Shown here: piece by piece, positions 38,766 to 47,689 of the stretch
How the letters are laid out: every line of letters starts with the position of its first letter
Position numbering within the stretch: the stretch's first letter is position 1
From: Pseudomonas sp. CFII64
GTDB lineage: Bacteria; Pseudomonadota; Gammaproteobacteria; Pseudomonadales; Pseudomonadaceae
Direction: 5' to 3'
DNA length: 64,000 bases
Assembly: GCF_000416235.1 (NCBI RefSeq)
Contig: NZ_ATLO01000007.1
Span: forward strand, 124,001-188,000
Notes under the pieces: model-generated
Told to the model about the DNA's origin: nothing
Database searches by the model: none
The model's input: the letters and a program-made list of their open reading frames with translations, nothing else
Made by a program: the position numbers and the translations under genes

Positions 38766-40066
38766 TGCCTGCTTCCTTGTTTAGTCAGGCCACGGGCTGC
38801 ACGCTCCTGCAAGCGACGCGCACCGCTGCGGTCGCCTTGAGCCTCCAGCAATGCGGCCAGCTGCGCGAGTGTTTCGGCGTGCTGCGGCTGCAAATAAAGG
38901 GCCTTTCGGTAAAAACCTTGCGCCAGCGCAGCATTGCCCTCGACTTCGCTGAGCAATCCGAGCCAATAGAAAATCTGGGCGATCGGTTCGTGCTGTTGCA
39001 GGAAACGCTCGCACGCTGCACGCGCCTCAACGCTGCGACCTTCATTGGCAAGGCTGGCGATGGTTGCCAGCAAGGTCGCGACGTCATCCGTGGTGCCGCT
39101 CGCCGCTATCGGGGCAACAGGCGCGGGGCGTGGCGTTGGCGCGGGCGCGCTCGCTCGCGGGTAGGCACGGGCCGGCATCCGCACCGGCGGTGCGACGGCC
39201 GTGCCCGGCATACTGCGGGCCAGGTTTGCCAGCGGCAGCGGCACCTGGCTCGGGCTGGTTTCCCGAGGCGGCTCGACGTGGTGACTGAAGGCGAATGTCT
39301 GCGGCACGCCGATGGAGCGCATGCCCATGCGCGTCAACAGGCTGCCCTCTGCAGGTCCGATGAACAGCACGCCGTCGCCTCGGGTCAGGCGCTTGAGCAC
39401 TTCAAATACTTGTTTCTGAGTCGGCTGATCGAAATAGATCAGCAGATTGCGGCAGAACACAAAATCGTAAGCCGTCTGGGTCAGCAGCGCCGGATCCAAC
39501 AGATTACCGCTGCGCAAACGGACACGATCACGAACCCGTTCATCCACCAGGAAACCTTCTTCCACGGCACTGAAATAGCGCTCGCGAAAGGCGGTGTCCG
39601 CTCCGCGAAAGGAGTTTTTGCCGTAAACCCCACGCTCGGCACGGGCGATGGAGATCGGGCTGATGTCCATGGCGTCGATCTGGAATTGCTGCGCGCCGAT
39701 ATGTGCATCGAACAAGGCCATGGCGATGGAATAAGGTTCTTCACCCGTCGAACACGGCAAGCTGAGGATGCGCATCGGACGCACGCCCTGTAGCGCCGCG
39801 AGTCTTTCGCCCACCAGTTTGCCCAAGGTGACAAAGGATTCCGGATAACGGAAAAACCAGGTTTCGGGAACAATCACCGCTTCGATCAAAGCCTGCTGCT
39901 CGCTGGCCGAGCCGTGGAGCAGCGCCCAATAACCGTCGTAGTTCACCGACGCGGACGCCGTGCAACGTTGGCGCAGCGCACGTTCGATGATCGCTTCGCC
40001 CACGGACGCGACGTCCAGACCGATGCGGTCCTTGAGGAAAGCAAAAAACCGCGCCGGATCGGTCAT
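38762..40066 (-). CDS. wspC: WspC, CheR-type methyltransferase with TPR region
   Basis: Methylates WspA using SAM. The N-terminal CheR domain (about 1-275) has LSLPCSTGEEPYSIAMAL for SAM binding, FRYPESF, and FCRNLLIYF. A proline/alanine-rich linker (about 285-330) leads to C-terminal tetratricopeptide-like repeats (FYRKALYLQPQHAETLAQLA) for binding partners. 434 residues. ATGA overlaps on both sides. Confidence 0.94.
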   Translation of the reverse strand: MTDPARFFAFLKDRIGLDVASVGEAIIERALRQRCTASASVNYDGYWALLHGSASEQQALIEAVIVPETWFFRYPESFVTLGKLVGERLAALQGVRPMRILSLPCSTGEEPYSIAMALFDAHIGAQQFQIDAMDISPISIARAERGVYGKNSFRGADTAFRERYFSAVEEGFLVDERVRDRVRLRSGNLLDPALLTQTAYDFVFCRNLLIYFDQPTQKQVFEVLKRLTRGDGVLFIGPAEGSLLTRMGMRSIGVPQTFAFSHHVEPPRETSPSQVPLPLANLARSMPGTAVAPPVRMPARAYPRASAPAPTPRPAPVAPIAASGTTDDVATLLATIASLANEGRSVEARAACERFLQQHEPIAQIFYWLGLLSEVEGNAALAQGFYRKALYLQPQHAETLAQLAALLEAQGDRSGARRLQERAARGLTKQGSRQ

Positions 40067-40590
40067 TGCTGCACCTCGCCCGCATCAGCGGGCAGCGGAT
40101 ACAGCAGCGCCCGCACCGCATCGCTGAGCAGGTCCTGCACACCAATCCATTGCAACAGGCCCGACTCGTCTTCGCGAACCGGTCCCAGATAGCGTGCCTC
40201 AGGATTGTCCAGCCCATAAGGTTTGAACTCGCCAGGCGCGCACCGCAACGTGTCGGTGGCCTGTTCCAGAATCAAACCGAGCAGTTGCGCCGGGCGCAGG
40301 GCATCGACGCGATAGTTCACCAGCACCAGGCGGGTACTGGTGCGCACCCGCGCAGGCAGCCCGAAAGTCAGCGCACTCAGATCGACGACCGGAATCAGCG
40401 CGCCCCGATGGGCGAGCACCCCGGCCACCCAATGCGGCGCATGGCCGATTGGCTTGAGTTGCAGACGCGGCAATATTTCAGCGATTTCCAGCGCTTCCAG
40501 GGCGTAACGCTCCTCGCCGATGCGAAACAACAAAAACAATTTGTTGTTACAGGTCGAGTGGCTGCCACGCTTGACTGGATGAATACTCAT
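40063..40590 (-). CDS. wspB: WspB, CheW-like coupling protein
   Basis: A CheW-domain protein of 175 residues (LFLLFRIGEERYALEALEIAEILP, GVLAHRGALIPVVDLSAL). With WspD it is the second coupler in the Wsp system. It starts nine bases after the wspA stop and overlaps wspC by four. Short relative to WspD because it lacks the N-terminal cysteine extension. Confidence 0.93.
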   Translation of the reverse strand: MSIHPVKRGSHSTCNNKLFLLFRIGEERYALEALEIAEILPRLQLKPIGHAPHWVAGVLAHRGALIPVVDLSALTFGLPARVRTSTRLVLVNYRVDALRPAQLLGLILEQATDTLRCAPGEFKPYGLDNPEARYLGPVREDESGLLQWIGVQDLLSDAVRALLYPLPADAGEVQQ

Positions 40591-40599
40591 GGACCGGGC

Positions 40600-42222
40600 T
40601 CAGACCTTGAAACGCGAAACGCCGCTGCGCAGGCCCACCGCGACCTGGCTCAGCTCGTCGATGGCAAAGCTGGCCTGGCGCAGGGATTCCACTGTCTGGC
40701 TGCTGGCATCGCCCAACTGCACCAGCGCCTGATTAATCTGTTCGGCACCGGTGGCCTGTGCCTGCATGCCTTCGTTGACCATCAATACCCGAGGCGCCAG
40801 CGCCTGCACCTGATGGATGATCTGCGACAACTGCTCGCCTACCTGGGTGACCTCGAACATGCCCCGGCGCACTTCCTCGGAGAATTTGTCCATGCCCATC
40901 ACTCCAGCCGACACCGCCGACTGGATTTCCCGGACCATTTGCTCAATGTCATAAGTGGCGACGGCCGTCTGATCGGCAAGACGTCGCACTTCGGTGGCGA
41001 CGACCGCAAATCCACGCCCATATTCACCGGCTTTTTCAGCCTCGATGGCGGCGTTGAGGGACAGCAGATTGGTCTGGTCGGCCACTTTGACGATGGTGAC
41101 GACCACCTGATTAATGTTGCCGGCCTTTTCATTGAGAATGGCCAGTTTGGCATTGACCAGATCCGCCGCGCCCATCACCGAATGCATGGTGTCTTCCATG
41201 CGTGCCAGACCTTGCTGGCCGGAGCCGGCGAGGACCGAGGCCTGATCAGCAGCCACGGTGACCTCGATCATGGTGCGCACCAGATCACGTGAAGTCGCTG
41301 CGATTTCGCGGCTGGTCGCGCCAATTTCGGTGGTGGTGGCGGCAGTTTCGGTGGCCGTCGCCTGTTGTTGCTTGGAGGTAGCGGCAATTTCGGTCACGGA
41401 AGTCGTGACCTGCACCGAGGAACGCTGGGCTTGAGAAACCAGCCCGGTCAGCTCGGCCATCATGTCGTTGAAGCCGGTTTCCACCGCGTCGAACTCGTCT
41501 TTGCGATCCAGGTTGAGCCGTTTGCTCAAGTCGCCGGTGCGCATGGTCTCGAGAATCTGCACGATGCGTTGCATGGGCGACATGATGCTGCGCATCAACA
41601 ACAGGCCGCACAGCCCGGCAGCAATGATTGCCACGAACAGCGAGATGACCATGCTGATTTGCGCGGCCTTCACCCCCGCATCGATGCGTAACGTTGCTTC
41701 ATCAGCGACTTTCTTGTTGACGACGATGATGTCATTCAGCTGCTTGCGGCCTTGGGACCATACCGGCCGGATATCGTCGTAGAACGTCGCACGCGCGGTC
41801 GCATAATCGCCGCGCTGATAGGCCTCGTGCACCTGGGCCAGAAGACGGTAGTAAGTTGCGCGGCTTTTCTCGAAATCGGTGAAGTTGGCCTGGTCGGCGT
41901 CGTCGAAAATGGTCCGCTTATAGTTGTCGAGCTGCTCCTGCAGACGACCCTCGAACTCATGAAACTGATCTTTTTCCGCTGCCGTCAGCTCGCGCCCCTT
42001 GCCTTCACCAATCAGCTCAAGGGTGCGGATGTAGCTTTCGCCCCATGCACTGCGCAGCAGCGTACTGAAGTACACGCCGGGAAGCGCGTCGACGCGGACC
42101 TGCTCTTCATTGGACTCGATCGTTTGCAGGCGCGAGTAAGACACGACGACCATCAGCAGCATGATGGCGATGATTACAGCAAAACTCGCCAAAATCCGTT
42201 GGCGCAAGGTCCAGTTCTTCAC
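40600..42222 (-). CDS. wspA: WspA, membrane chemoreceptor
   Basis: The surface-contact receptor of the Wsp system, 540 residues. TM1 is at about 11-29, a periplasmic four-helix-type sensory domain at 30-185, and TM2 at 188-210 (MVISLFVAIIAAGLCGLLLM). A HAMP domain follows, then a cytoplasmic signalling hairpin with the conserved tip EKAGEYGRGFAVVATEVRRLADQ. First gene of a seven-gene operon (wspA to wspR). A consensus TATAAT lies 78 bases upstream. Confidence 0.95.
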   Translation of the reverse strand: MKNWTLRQRILASFAVIIAIMLLMVVVSYSRLQTIESNEEQVRVDALPGVYFSTLLRSAWGESYIRTLELIGEGKGRELTAAEKDQFHEFEGRLQEQLDNYKRTIFDDADQANFTDFEKSRATYYRLLAQVHEAYQRGDYATARATFYDDIRPVWSQGRKQLNDIIVVNKKVADEATLRIDAGVKAAQISMVISLFVAIIAAGLCGLLLMRSIMSPMQRIVQILETMRTGDLSKRLNLDRKDEFDAVETGFNDMMAELTGLVSQAQRSSVQVTTSVTEIAATSKQQQATATETAATTTEIGATSREIAATSRDLVRTMIEVTVAADQASVLAGSGQQGLARMEDTMHSVMGAADLVNAKLAILNEKAGNINQVVVTIVKVADQTNLLSLNAAIEAEKAGEYGRGFAVVATEVRRLADQTAVATYDIEQMVREIQSAVSAGVMGMDKFSEEVRRGMFEVTQVGEQLSQIIHQVQALAPRVLMVNEGMQAQATGAEQINQALVQLGDASSQTVESLRQASFAIDELSQVAVGLRSGVSRFKV

Positions 42223-42299
42223 AGTCAGCCCTCAAGAGTTCAACATCGGTGTGATCACCGAGTTCAAGAAGCGGACCGGCAGCGGCCCAACGCGGCATG

Positions 42300-42305
42300 A
42301 TTATA
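42300..42305 (-). promoter_or_regulatory. Probable -10 box for the wsp operon
   Basis: TATAAT preceded by GGGC on the minus strand; a transcript would start near 42293 and have a ~70-base leader. The -35 region is weak (CTTAAT-like). The 301-bp gap 42223-42523 otherwise contains only AT-rich unassigned sequence and the terminator at 42446. Confidence 0.45.
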
Positions 42306-42445
42306 GCCCAGCGTTTTACCCATTAAGGGATGTTTCACAGCTAGTTAGAGCGTTATTCCGCCGGATTATCGGAAATTTCGTACATAACCAATCCACACAA
42401 ATGAATTGACCCGACTATTCATCACCTCACAAACGAGTGCTGGAT

Positions 42446-42482
42446 AAAAAAAGGCCCTTCCCGGTGTATCGAGAAGAGCCTT
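42446..42482 (-). terminator. Terminator after the DUF533 gene
   Basis: AAGGCTCTTC and GAAGGGCCTT (minus strand, one G-U pair) form a 10-bp stem followed by a U-run (AAAAAA on the plus strand at 42446-42452). Confidence 0.8.
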
Positions 42483-42523
42483 CGGGTCTGCGGTTATCGA
42501 AGACACGCCAGACGCGCCCCTGC

Positions 42524-43291
42524 TTATTGCACCTCGCGCACCTGCGCTTCCAGTTCTGCCTTGAGTCCCGGATCGAGTTTCAATTGCCGCGCCAGCTCAT
42601 CGAGATAGGCGCGCTCCATGAAGTGTTCCTGATCCACCAGCATGACGCTGGCGATGTACATCTCGGCGGCCATCTCCGGTGTGGCGGCGGCGCGGGCGAC
42701 TTCCGCCGGATCCAGAGGTTTGTTCAGCTCGGCATGCAGCCAGTGTTGCAGCTCCTGATCGTTAGTCAGCTTGGTGAACTCGCCCTCGATCAGCGCGCGT
42801 TCGCGGTCGTCGACATGACCATCGGATTTGGCGGCAGCGACCAGCGCGCGCAAGATCGCCTGGCTGTGTTCCTCAACCTGCGCAGGTGGCAGGCGATCAA
42901 TGGTTTGCGGTTCATTCTGTGGCGCGGAACCCTGGCTGGCCTGCCAGTTGCCATAAGCCTTGTAGGCCAGAACCCCGAGCGCTGCCAGACCGCCGTAAGT
43001 CAGCACTTTGCCGCCCACTTTGCGTGCGCCTTTGTTGCCCATCAGCAAGCCCATGGCGCCTGCCGCCAGCGCGCCGCCACCGGCACCCGACAACAGGCCG
43101 CCCAAGCCGCCCTTACCGGCACCGCCCAGCAGATCGCCGAGACCGCCGGAAGAAGATTTGCCCACGCCGCCGAGCAGGTCACCCAGGCCGCCGGACGAGG
43201 ATTTCCCCGCCGTTCGCGAGCCGCTGGTCTTGTCTTGCAGCATCTGCTGGCCGGATTTAAGCAGTTGGTCGAGTAAGCCACGTGTGTTCAT
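42524..43291 (-). CDS. DUF533/YebE-like TerB-family inner-membrane protein
   Basis: A protein of 255 residues. The N-terminus is glycine-rich and contains two adjacent 15-residue repeats (30-44 and 45-59: KSSSGGLGDLLGGVG and the same with A for V). A hydrophobic stretch follows near 70-110. The C-terminus is a TerB-like helical domain (AAKSDGHVDDRERALIEGEF) with acidic metal-binding-type residues. YebE in E. coli is an envelope-stress gene of unknown function. Divergent from the transporter operon. Confidence 0.85.
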   Translation of the reverse strand: MNTRGLLDQLLKSGQQMLQDKTSGSRTAGKSSSGGLGDLLGGVGKSSSGGLGDLLGGAGKGGLGGLLSGAGGGALAAGAMGLLMGNKGARKVGGKVLTYGGLAALGVLAYKAYGNWQASQGSAPQNEPQTIDRLPPAQVEEHSQAILRALVAAAKSDGHVDDRERALIEGEFTKLTNDQELQHWLHAELNKPLDPAEVARAAATPEMAAEMYIASVMLVDQEHFMERAYLDELARQLKLDPGLKAELEAQVREVQ

Positions 43292-43497
43292 GGAAAGCCT
43301 CCGTTGACTGTGTCAGGCAGTTCAGTGGCAAGCAGATTAAAACGAAGTGTGTCGACACTGGCTTCAGGTGTGCTTCTGGATGTTGCAAGGCAACCGGCGC
43401 TCCGGCACATTGTGAGCATTCCAATAAGTCGCATTACCGTCGTCGCACCACCGCTGTTGATAACTGCCCCGAACATAACTATAGAAGAGGGATCCTT

Positions 43498-44649
43498 ATG
43501 TCAGCACACAAAACCGCACTCCTGAGCGCGCTCGTCACCGGCCTGATCGCCAGCGCCAGCGTGCAGGCCGCCGAAACGCTCAAAGCCGTCGGCGACGGCG
43601 AAGGTCAACTGGATATCGTTGCCTGGCCGGGTTATATCGAGCGGGGCGAGAGCGACAAAGCGTACGACTGGGTGACGGGCTTCGAGCAGCAAACCGGCTG
43701 TAAGGTCAACGTCAAGACCGCTGCGACTTCCGACGAAATGGTCAGCCTGATGACCAAAGGTGGTTACGACCTGGTGACGGCTTCGGGCGATGCATCGTTG
43801 CGGCTGATCGCCGGCAAGCGCGTCCAGCCGATCAATACCGCGCTGATCCCCAACTGGAAAAACCTCGACCCGCGCCTCAAGGGCGGCCCGTGGTACGTGG
43901 TTGATCAGCAAACTTATGGCACGCCCTATCAATGGGGTCCGAACGTGTTGATGTACAACACCAAGGTATTCCCGGTGCCGCCGATCAGCTGGAGCGTGGT
44001 GTTCGAAGCGCAGGATTTGCCCGACGGCAAGCCCAATAAAGGCCGGGTCCAGGCTTACGACGGCCCTATCTACATCGCCGACGCGGCGCTGTACCTCAAA
44101 TCCGCCAAGCCGGAACTGGGCATCGTTGATCCCTATCAACTGACTGAAACCCAGTACGCCGCCGTGCTGGATCTGTTGCGCAAACAACAACCGCTGATCC
44201 ACCGCTACTGGCATGACGCCACCGTGCAAATGAGCGACGTCAAAAACGAAGGCGTCGCAGCGTCCAGTTCGTGGGGCTACATGGTCAATGGCCTGCAAGC
44301 CGACAAACAGCCTGTCGCCTCGACCATTCCCAAGGAAGGCGCGACCGGCTGGGCTGACACGACCATGCTGCACGCCGACGCCAAACACCCCAATTGCGCC
44401 TACAAATGGATGGACTGGTCGCTGCAACCGAAAGTCCAGGGCGACGTCGCGGCCTGGTTCGGCTCGCTCCCCGCCGTACCGGAAGCCTGCAAGACCAATG
44501 AGCTGCTTGGCCCTCAAGGCTGCGCCACCAATGGCTTCGATCAGTTCGAGCACATCGCCTTCTGGAAAACCCCGCAGGCCGAAGGCGGCAAATTCGTGCC
44601 TTACAGCCGTTGGACCCAGGACTACATCGCGATTATGGGCGGGCGCTGA
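43498..44649 (+). CDS. Polyamine-type ABC transporter substrate-binding protein, YdcS-like
   Basis: A protein of 383 residues with a signal peptide (cleavage near AQA/AE at residue 23). The mature part is a PotD/YdcS-type periplasmic binding protein: GEGQLDIVAWPGYIERG, TSDEMVSLMTKGGYDLVTASGDAS and the C-terminal FVPYSRWTQDYIAIMGG. The adjoining ABC genes and aldehyde dehydrogenase match the E. coli ydcSTUV-ydcW (patD) order, pointing to putrescine or a related polyamine. Ribosome site GAAGAGG. Separated from the ATPase gene by 207 bp of REP sequence. Confidence 0.88.
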   Translation: MSAHKTALLSALVTGLIASASVQAAETLKAVGDGEGQLDIVAWPGYIERGESDKAYDWVTGFEQQTGCKVNVKTAATSDEMVSLMTKGGYDLVTASGDASLRLIAGKRVQPINTALIPNWKNLDPRLKGGPWYVVDQQTYGTPYQWGPNVLMYNTKVFPVPPISWSVVFEAQDLPDGKPNKGRVQAYDGPIYIADAALYLKSAKPELGIVDPYQLTETQYAAVLDLLRKQQPLIHRYWHDATVQMSDVKNEGVAASSSWGYMVNGLQADKQPVASTIPKEGATGWADTTMLHADAKHPNCAYKWMDWSLQPKVQGDVAAWFGSLPAVPEACKTNELLGPQGCATNGFDQFEHIAFWKTPQAEGGKFVPYSRWTQDYIAIMGGR

Positions 44650-44689
44650 TAATCCGAATTTCGTTGGAGCGAGGCTTGCCCGCGAATCG

Positions 44690-44750
44690 CCGTAGGAGCG
44701 ACCGTGGGCGCGGACCGTAGGAGCGACCGTAGGAGCGACCGTAGGAGCGA
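44690..44750 (+). repeat. 12-bp tandem array of REP heads
   Basis: CCGTAGGAGCGA occurs at 44690, 44715, 44727 and 44739, with a degenerate 13-base unit (CCGTGGGCGCGGA) at 44702. The last unit runs into CTTTAGCCGCGAG and so forms a real REP element. It lies inside the transporter operon. Confidence 0.9.
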
Positions 44751-44798
44751 CTTTAGCCGCGAGATCCTAAATTCCCTCCCGGCTAAAGCCGGTCCTAC
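44739..44798. repeat. REPIN-like pair inside the transporter operon
   Basis: A direct GTAGGAGCGACTTTAGCC element and an inverted GTAGGACCGGCTTTAGCC element (44775-44798) with heads outward, the same design as 30508-30575. A hairpin here could protect the binding-protein mRNA and lower downstream expression, as REP sequences do in other binding-protein operons. Confidence 0.8.
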
Positions 44799-44821
44799 AG
44801 CAAGCCTCGCTCCAACGGGCC

Positions 44822-44845
44822 ATCTGGCAATCTGGCAATCTGGCG
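44822..44845 (+). repeat. 8-bp tandem repeat before the ABC ATPase gene
   Basis: ATCTGGCA, ATCTGGCA, ATCTGGCG, ending two bases into the region of the ribosome binding site (CGGAG). Copy number could change by slippage and alter the spacing upstream of the start. Confidence 0.7.
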
Positions 44846-44856
44846 GAGCAATCACA

Positions 44857-45909
44857 ATGCCCTTAGCAGTCCAGTTCACCAATGTCTCTCGGCAGTTTGG
44901 CGAGGTGAAGGCCGTTGACCGGGTTTCCATCGAAATCGAGGACGGTGAGTTCTTCTCCATGCTCGGGCCGTCCGGCTCGGGCAAGACCACGTGCCTGCGC
45001 TTGATCGCCGGATTCGAACAGCCCAGCGCCGGCTCGATCCGGATTCATGGCGAAGAAGCCGCTGGCCTGCCGCCATATCAGCGCGACGTGAACACGGTGT
45101 TTCAGGATTACGCGCTGTTTCCGCACATGAACGTGCGCGATAACGTCGCCTACGGACTGAAGGTCAAGGGCGTGGGCAAGGCCGAACGTTACGCCCGCGC
45201 CGACGAAGCGCTGGCGATGGTCGCTCTTGACGGCTATGGCCAGCGCAAGCCGGTGCAATTGTCCGGCGGTCAGCGCCAGCGGGTTGCCCTGGCCAGGGCG
45301 TTGGTCAATCGTCCTCGGGTGCTGCTGCTCGACGAACCGCTGGGCGCGCTGGACCTCAAGTTGCGCGAACAAATGCAGGGCGAACTGAAGAAGCTGCAAC
45401 GTCAGTTGGGCATCACCTTCATCTTCGTCACCCATGACCAGACCGAAGCACTGTCCATGTCCGACCGGGTCGCGGTGTTCAATAAAGGCCGCATCGAGCA
45501 GGTCGACACCCCGCGTAATCTGTACATGAAGCCCGCCACGATCTTCGTCGCCGAGTTCGTCGGCACCTCGAATGTCGTGCGTGGCGATCTGGCCCGCCAG
45601 CTGAGCGGCAATGCCCAGCCTTTTTCCATTCGCCCGGAACATATCCGCTTCGCCGCCGGGCCATTGGCCAGCGATGAAATGGAAGTCACCGGCCTGCTGC
45701 ACGACATTCAATATCAGGGCAGTTCGACGCGCTACGAACTGGCCCTCGACAGCGGCCAGTTACTGAGCATCAGCCAGGCCAATACCCAATGGCTGGACAA
45801 TGCCGGACAGCACGCGCCCGGCCAGCGCATGACGGTGCGTTGGGCGAAACAAGCCATGGTTGCCTTGCAGGATGCACCCGCCAGCGAAGCATCAGGATCA
45901 TTGACATGA
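44857..45909 (+). CDS. Polyamine ABC transporter ATP-binding protein, YdcT/PotA-like
   Basis: An ATPase of 350 residues. Walker A is GPSGSGKTT, the signature LSGGQRQR, Walker B VLLLDEPLGALD, the switch histidine VTHDQ, and a C-terminal TOBE regulatory domain follows (about 275-345). The ATG at 44857 is the true start. The longer open frame from 44704 merely reads through the REP array. Stop and next start overlap (ATGA). Confidence 0.92.
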   Translation: MPLAVQFTNVSRQFGEVKAVDRVSIEIEDGEFFSMLGPSGSGKTTCLRLIAGFEQPSAGSIRIHGEEAAGLPPYQRDVNTVFQDYALFPHMNVRDNVAYGLKVKGVGKAERYARADEALAMVALDGYGQRKPVQLSGGQRQRVALARALVNRPRVLLLDEPLGALDLKLREQMQGELKKLQRQLGITFIFVTHDQTEALSMSDRVAVFNKGRIEQVDTPRNLYMKPATIFVAEFVGTSNVVRGDLARQLSGNAQPFSIRPEHIRFAAGPLASDEMEVTGLLHDIQYQGSSTRYELALDSGQLLSISQANTQWLDNAGQHAPGQRMTVRWAKQAMVALQDAPASEASGSLT

Positions 45910-46844
45910 ACCCGATTGCGTCGCGACCGAACCACTCAGTACTGCGACGCTTTTGCGATCTGTTGTATACGCGGCCGAACCTGTATCTGGCGCTGTTGCT
46001 GATCCCGCCATTGCTCTGGTTTGGCGCGGTGTATTTCGGCTCGCTGCTCAGCCTGATCTGGCAGGGTTTCTATACGTTCGACGACTTCACCATGGCGGTC
46101 ACTCCAGAGCTGACCCTGGCCAACTTCGCTGCGCTATTGCAGCCAGCCAACTTCGACGTGATCAAGCGTACGCTGACGATGGCGGTCGCGGTTTCCATCG
46201 CCAGTGGCGTGATCGCCTTCCCGATCGCCTATTACATGGCGCGCTACACCACCGGCAAGATCAAGGCGTTTTTCTACATCGCCGTCATGCTGCCGATGTG
46301 GGCCAGTTATATCGTCAAGGCCTACGCCTGGACCTTGCTGCTGGCCAAAGGCGGCGTCGCCCAATGGTTTGTCCAGCATTTGGGGCTGGAGCCGGCGTTG
46401 CAGTTCATCCTCGGCATTCCGGGCGTTGGCGGCAGCACGTTATCGACGTCATACCTGGGGCGCTTTCTGGTATTCGTTTATATCTGGCTGCCGTTCATGA
46501 TTCTGCCCATTCAGGCCTCGCTGGAGCGACTGCCGCCGTCACTGCTGCAAGCGTCGGCGGACCTCGGCGCCAGGCCGCGCCAGACCTTTATGCAGGTGAT
46601 TCTGCCGCTGTCGATTCCTGGGATCGCCGCCGGATCGATCTTCACCTTTTCCCTGACCCTGGGCGATTTCATCGTGCCGCAGTTGATCGGCCCGCCGGGC
46701 TATTTCATCGGCAGCATGGTCTATGCCCAGCAAGGCGCGATTGGCAATATGCCCATGGCGGCGGCGTTTACCCTGGTGCCGATTGTGCTGATCGCGATTT
46801 ACCTGGCCATCGTCAAACGTCTGGGGGCTTTCGATGCGCTCTAG
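45906..46844 (+). CDS. Polyamine ABC transporter permease 1, YdcU/PotB-like
   Basis: A protein of 312 residues with about six membrane helices. The EAA loop reads [25 protein letters not shown]. Forms the channel with the YdcV-like partner. Overlaps the ATPase gene by four bases and the next permease gene by 11 bases. Confidence 0.92.
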   Translation: MNPIASRPNHSVLRRFCDLLYTRPNLYLALLLIPPLLWFGAVYFGSLLSLIWQGFYTFDDFTMAVTPELTLANFAALLQPANFDVIKRTLTMAVAVSIASGVIAFPIAYYMARYTTGKIKAFFYIAVMLPMWASYIVKAYAWTLLLAKGGVAQWFVQHLGLEPALQFILGIPGVGGSTLSTSYLGRFLVFVYIWLPFMILPIQASLERLPPSLLQASADLGARPRQTFMQVILPLSIPGIAAGSIFTFSLTLGDFIVPQLIGPPGYFIGSMVYAQQGAIGNMPMAAAFTLVPIVLIAIYLAIVKRLGAFDAL

Positions 46845-47661
46845 TCCCGTACCGCAAGGAGATAAAGCCTCGCTCGGCTTGCGCATCGCCGCCTGGGGCG
46901 GCCTGGTATTTCTGCATTTCCCGATCGTGATCATCTTCATGTACGCCTTCAATACCCAGGACGCGGCCTTCAGCTTTCCGCCCCAGGGTTTCACCTTGAA
47001 GTGGTTCAGCGTGGCATTCGCCAGGCCTGATGTGCTGGAGGCGATCAAGCTTTCCCTGGAGATTGCCTGTGTAGCGACGCTGATCGCCATGGTGCTCGGC
47101 ACCCTGGCGTCGGCCGCGTTGTATCGGCGGGACTTTTTCGGCAAGGATGCGATTTCCCTGATGCTGATCCTGCCCATCGCCCTGCCCGGCATCATCACCG
47201 GCCTGGCGCTGCTGGCGGCGTTCAAGACCCTGGGCATCGAGCCCGGCATGTTCACGATCATTGTCGGCCACGCCACATTTTGCGTGGTCATCGTCTATAA
47301 CAATGTCATCGCCCGCTTGCGTCGTACGTCCCACAGCCTTATCGAAGCCTCGATGGATCTGGGCGCCGACGGCTGGCAGACCTTTCGCTACATCATCCTG
47401 CCCAATCTTGGCTCGGCGCTGCTGGCCGGGGGCATGCTGGCGTTTGCCCTGTCGTTCGACGAAATAATCGTCACCACGTTTACGGCAGGTCATGAACGCA
47501 CCCTGCCGATCTGGCTGCTCAACCAGCTCAGCCGCCCACGGGACGTGCCAGTCACCAACGTGGTGGCGATGCTGGTCATGCTGGTCACCATGTTGCCGAT
47601 TCTCGGCGCGTATTACCTGACGCGCGGTGGCGAAAGCGTGGCGGGCAGCGGCGGTAAATAA
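46834..47661 (+). CDS. Polyamine ABC transporter permease 2, YdcV/PotC-like
   Basis: A protein of 275 residues with six predicted membrane helices and EAA loop [21 protein letters not shown]. The ATG at 46834 lies inside the end of the first permease gene, implying tight coupling. An ALDH gene follows 28 bases later in the same direction. Confidence 0.92.
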   Translation: MRSSPVPQGDKASLGLRIAAWGGLVFLHFPIVIIFMYAFNTQDAAFSFPPQGFTLKWFSVAFARPDVLEAIKLSLEIACVATLIAMVLGTLASAALYRRDFFGKDAISLMLILPIALPGIITGLALLAAFKTLGIEPGMFTIIVGHATFCVVIVYNNVIARLRRTSHSLIEASMDLGADGWQTFRYIILPNLGSALLAGGMLAFALSFDEIIVTTFTAGHERTLPIWLLNQLSRPRDVPVTNVVAMLVMLVTMLPILGAYYLTRGGESVAGSGGK

Positions 47662-47689
47662 ACCTGAAGGCTTGATCGAGGAGAACAAC

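Noticed and set aside
43457..43485. TTGATA-17-TATAGA promoter before the YdcS-like gene
   Set aside because: Hexamers and spacing are excellent, but transcription would start near 43492, after the visible AGAGG ribosome site and only six bases before the ATG. A promoter further upstream is more likely.
44704..44856. N-terminal extension of the ABC ATPase reading GADRRSDRRSDRRSD
   Set aside because: The extension is simply translation of the REP-head array; the ATG at 44857 has its own ribosome site and gives the family N-terminus.
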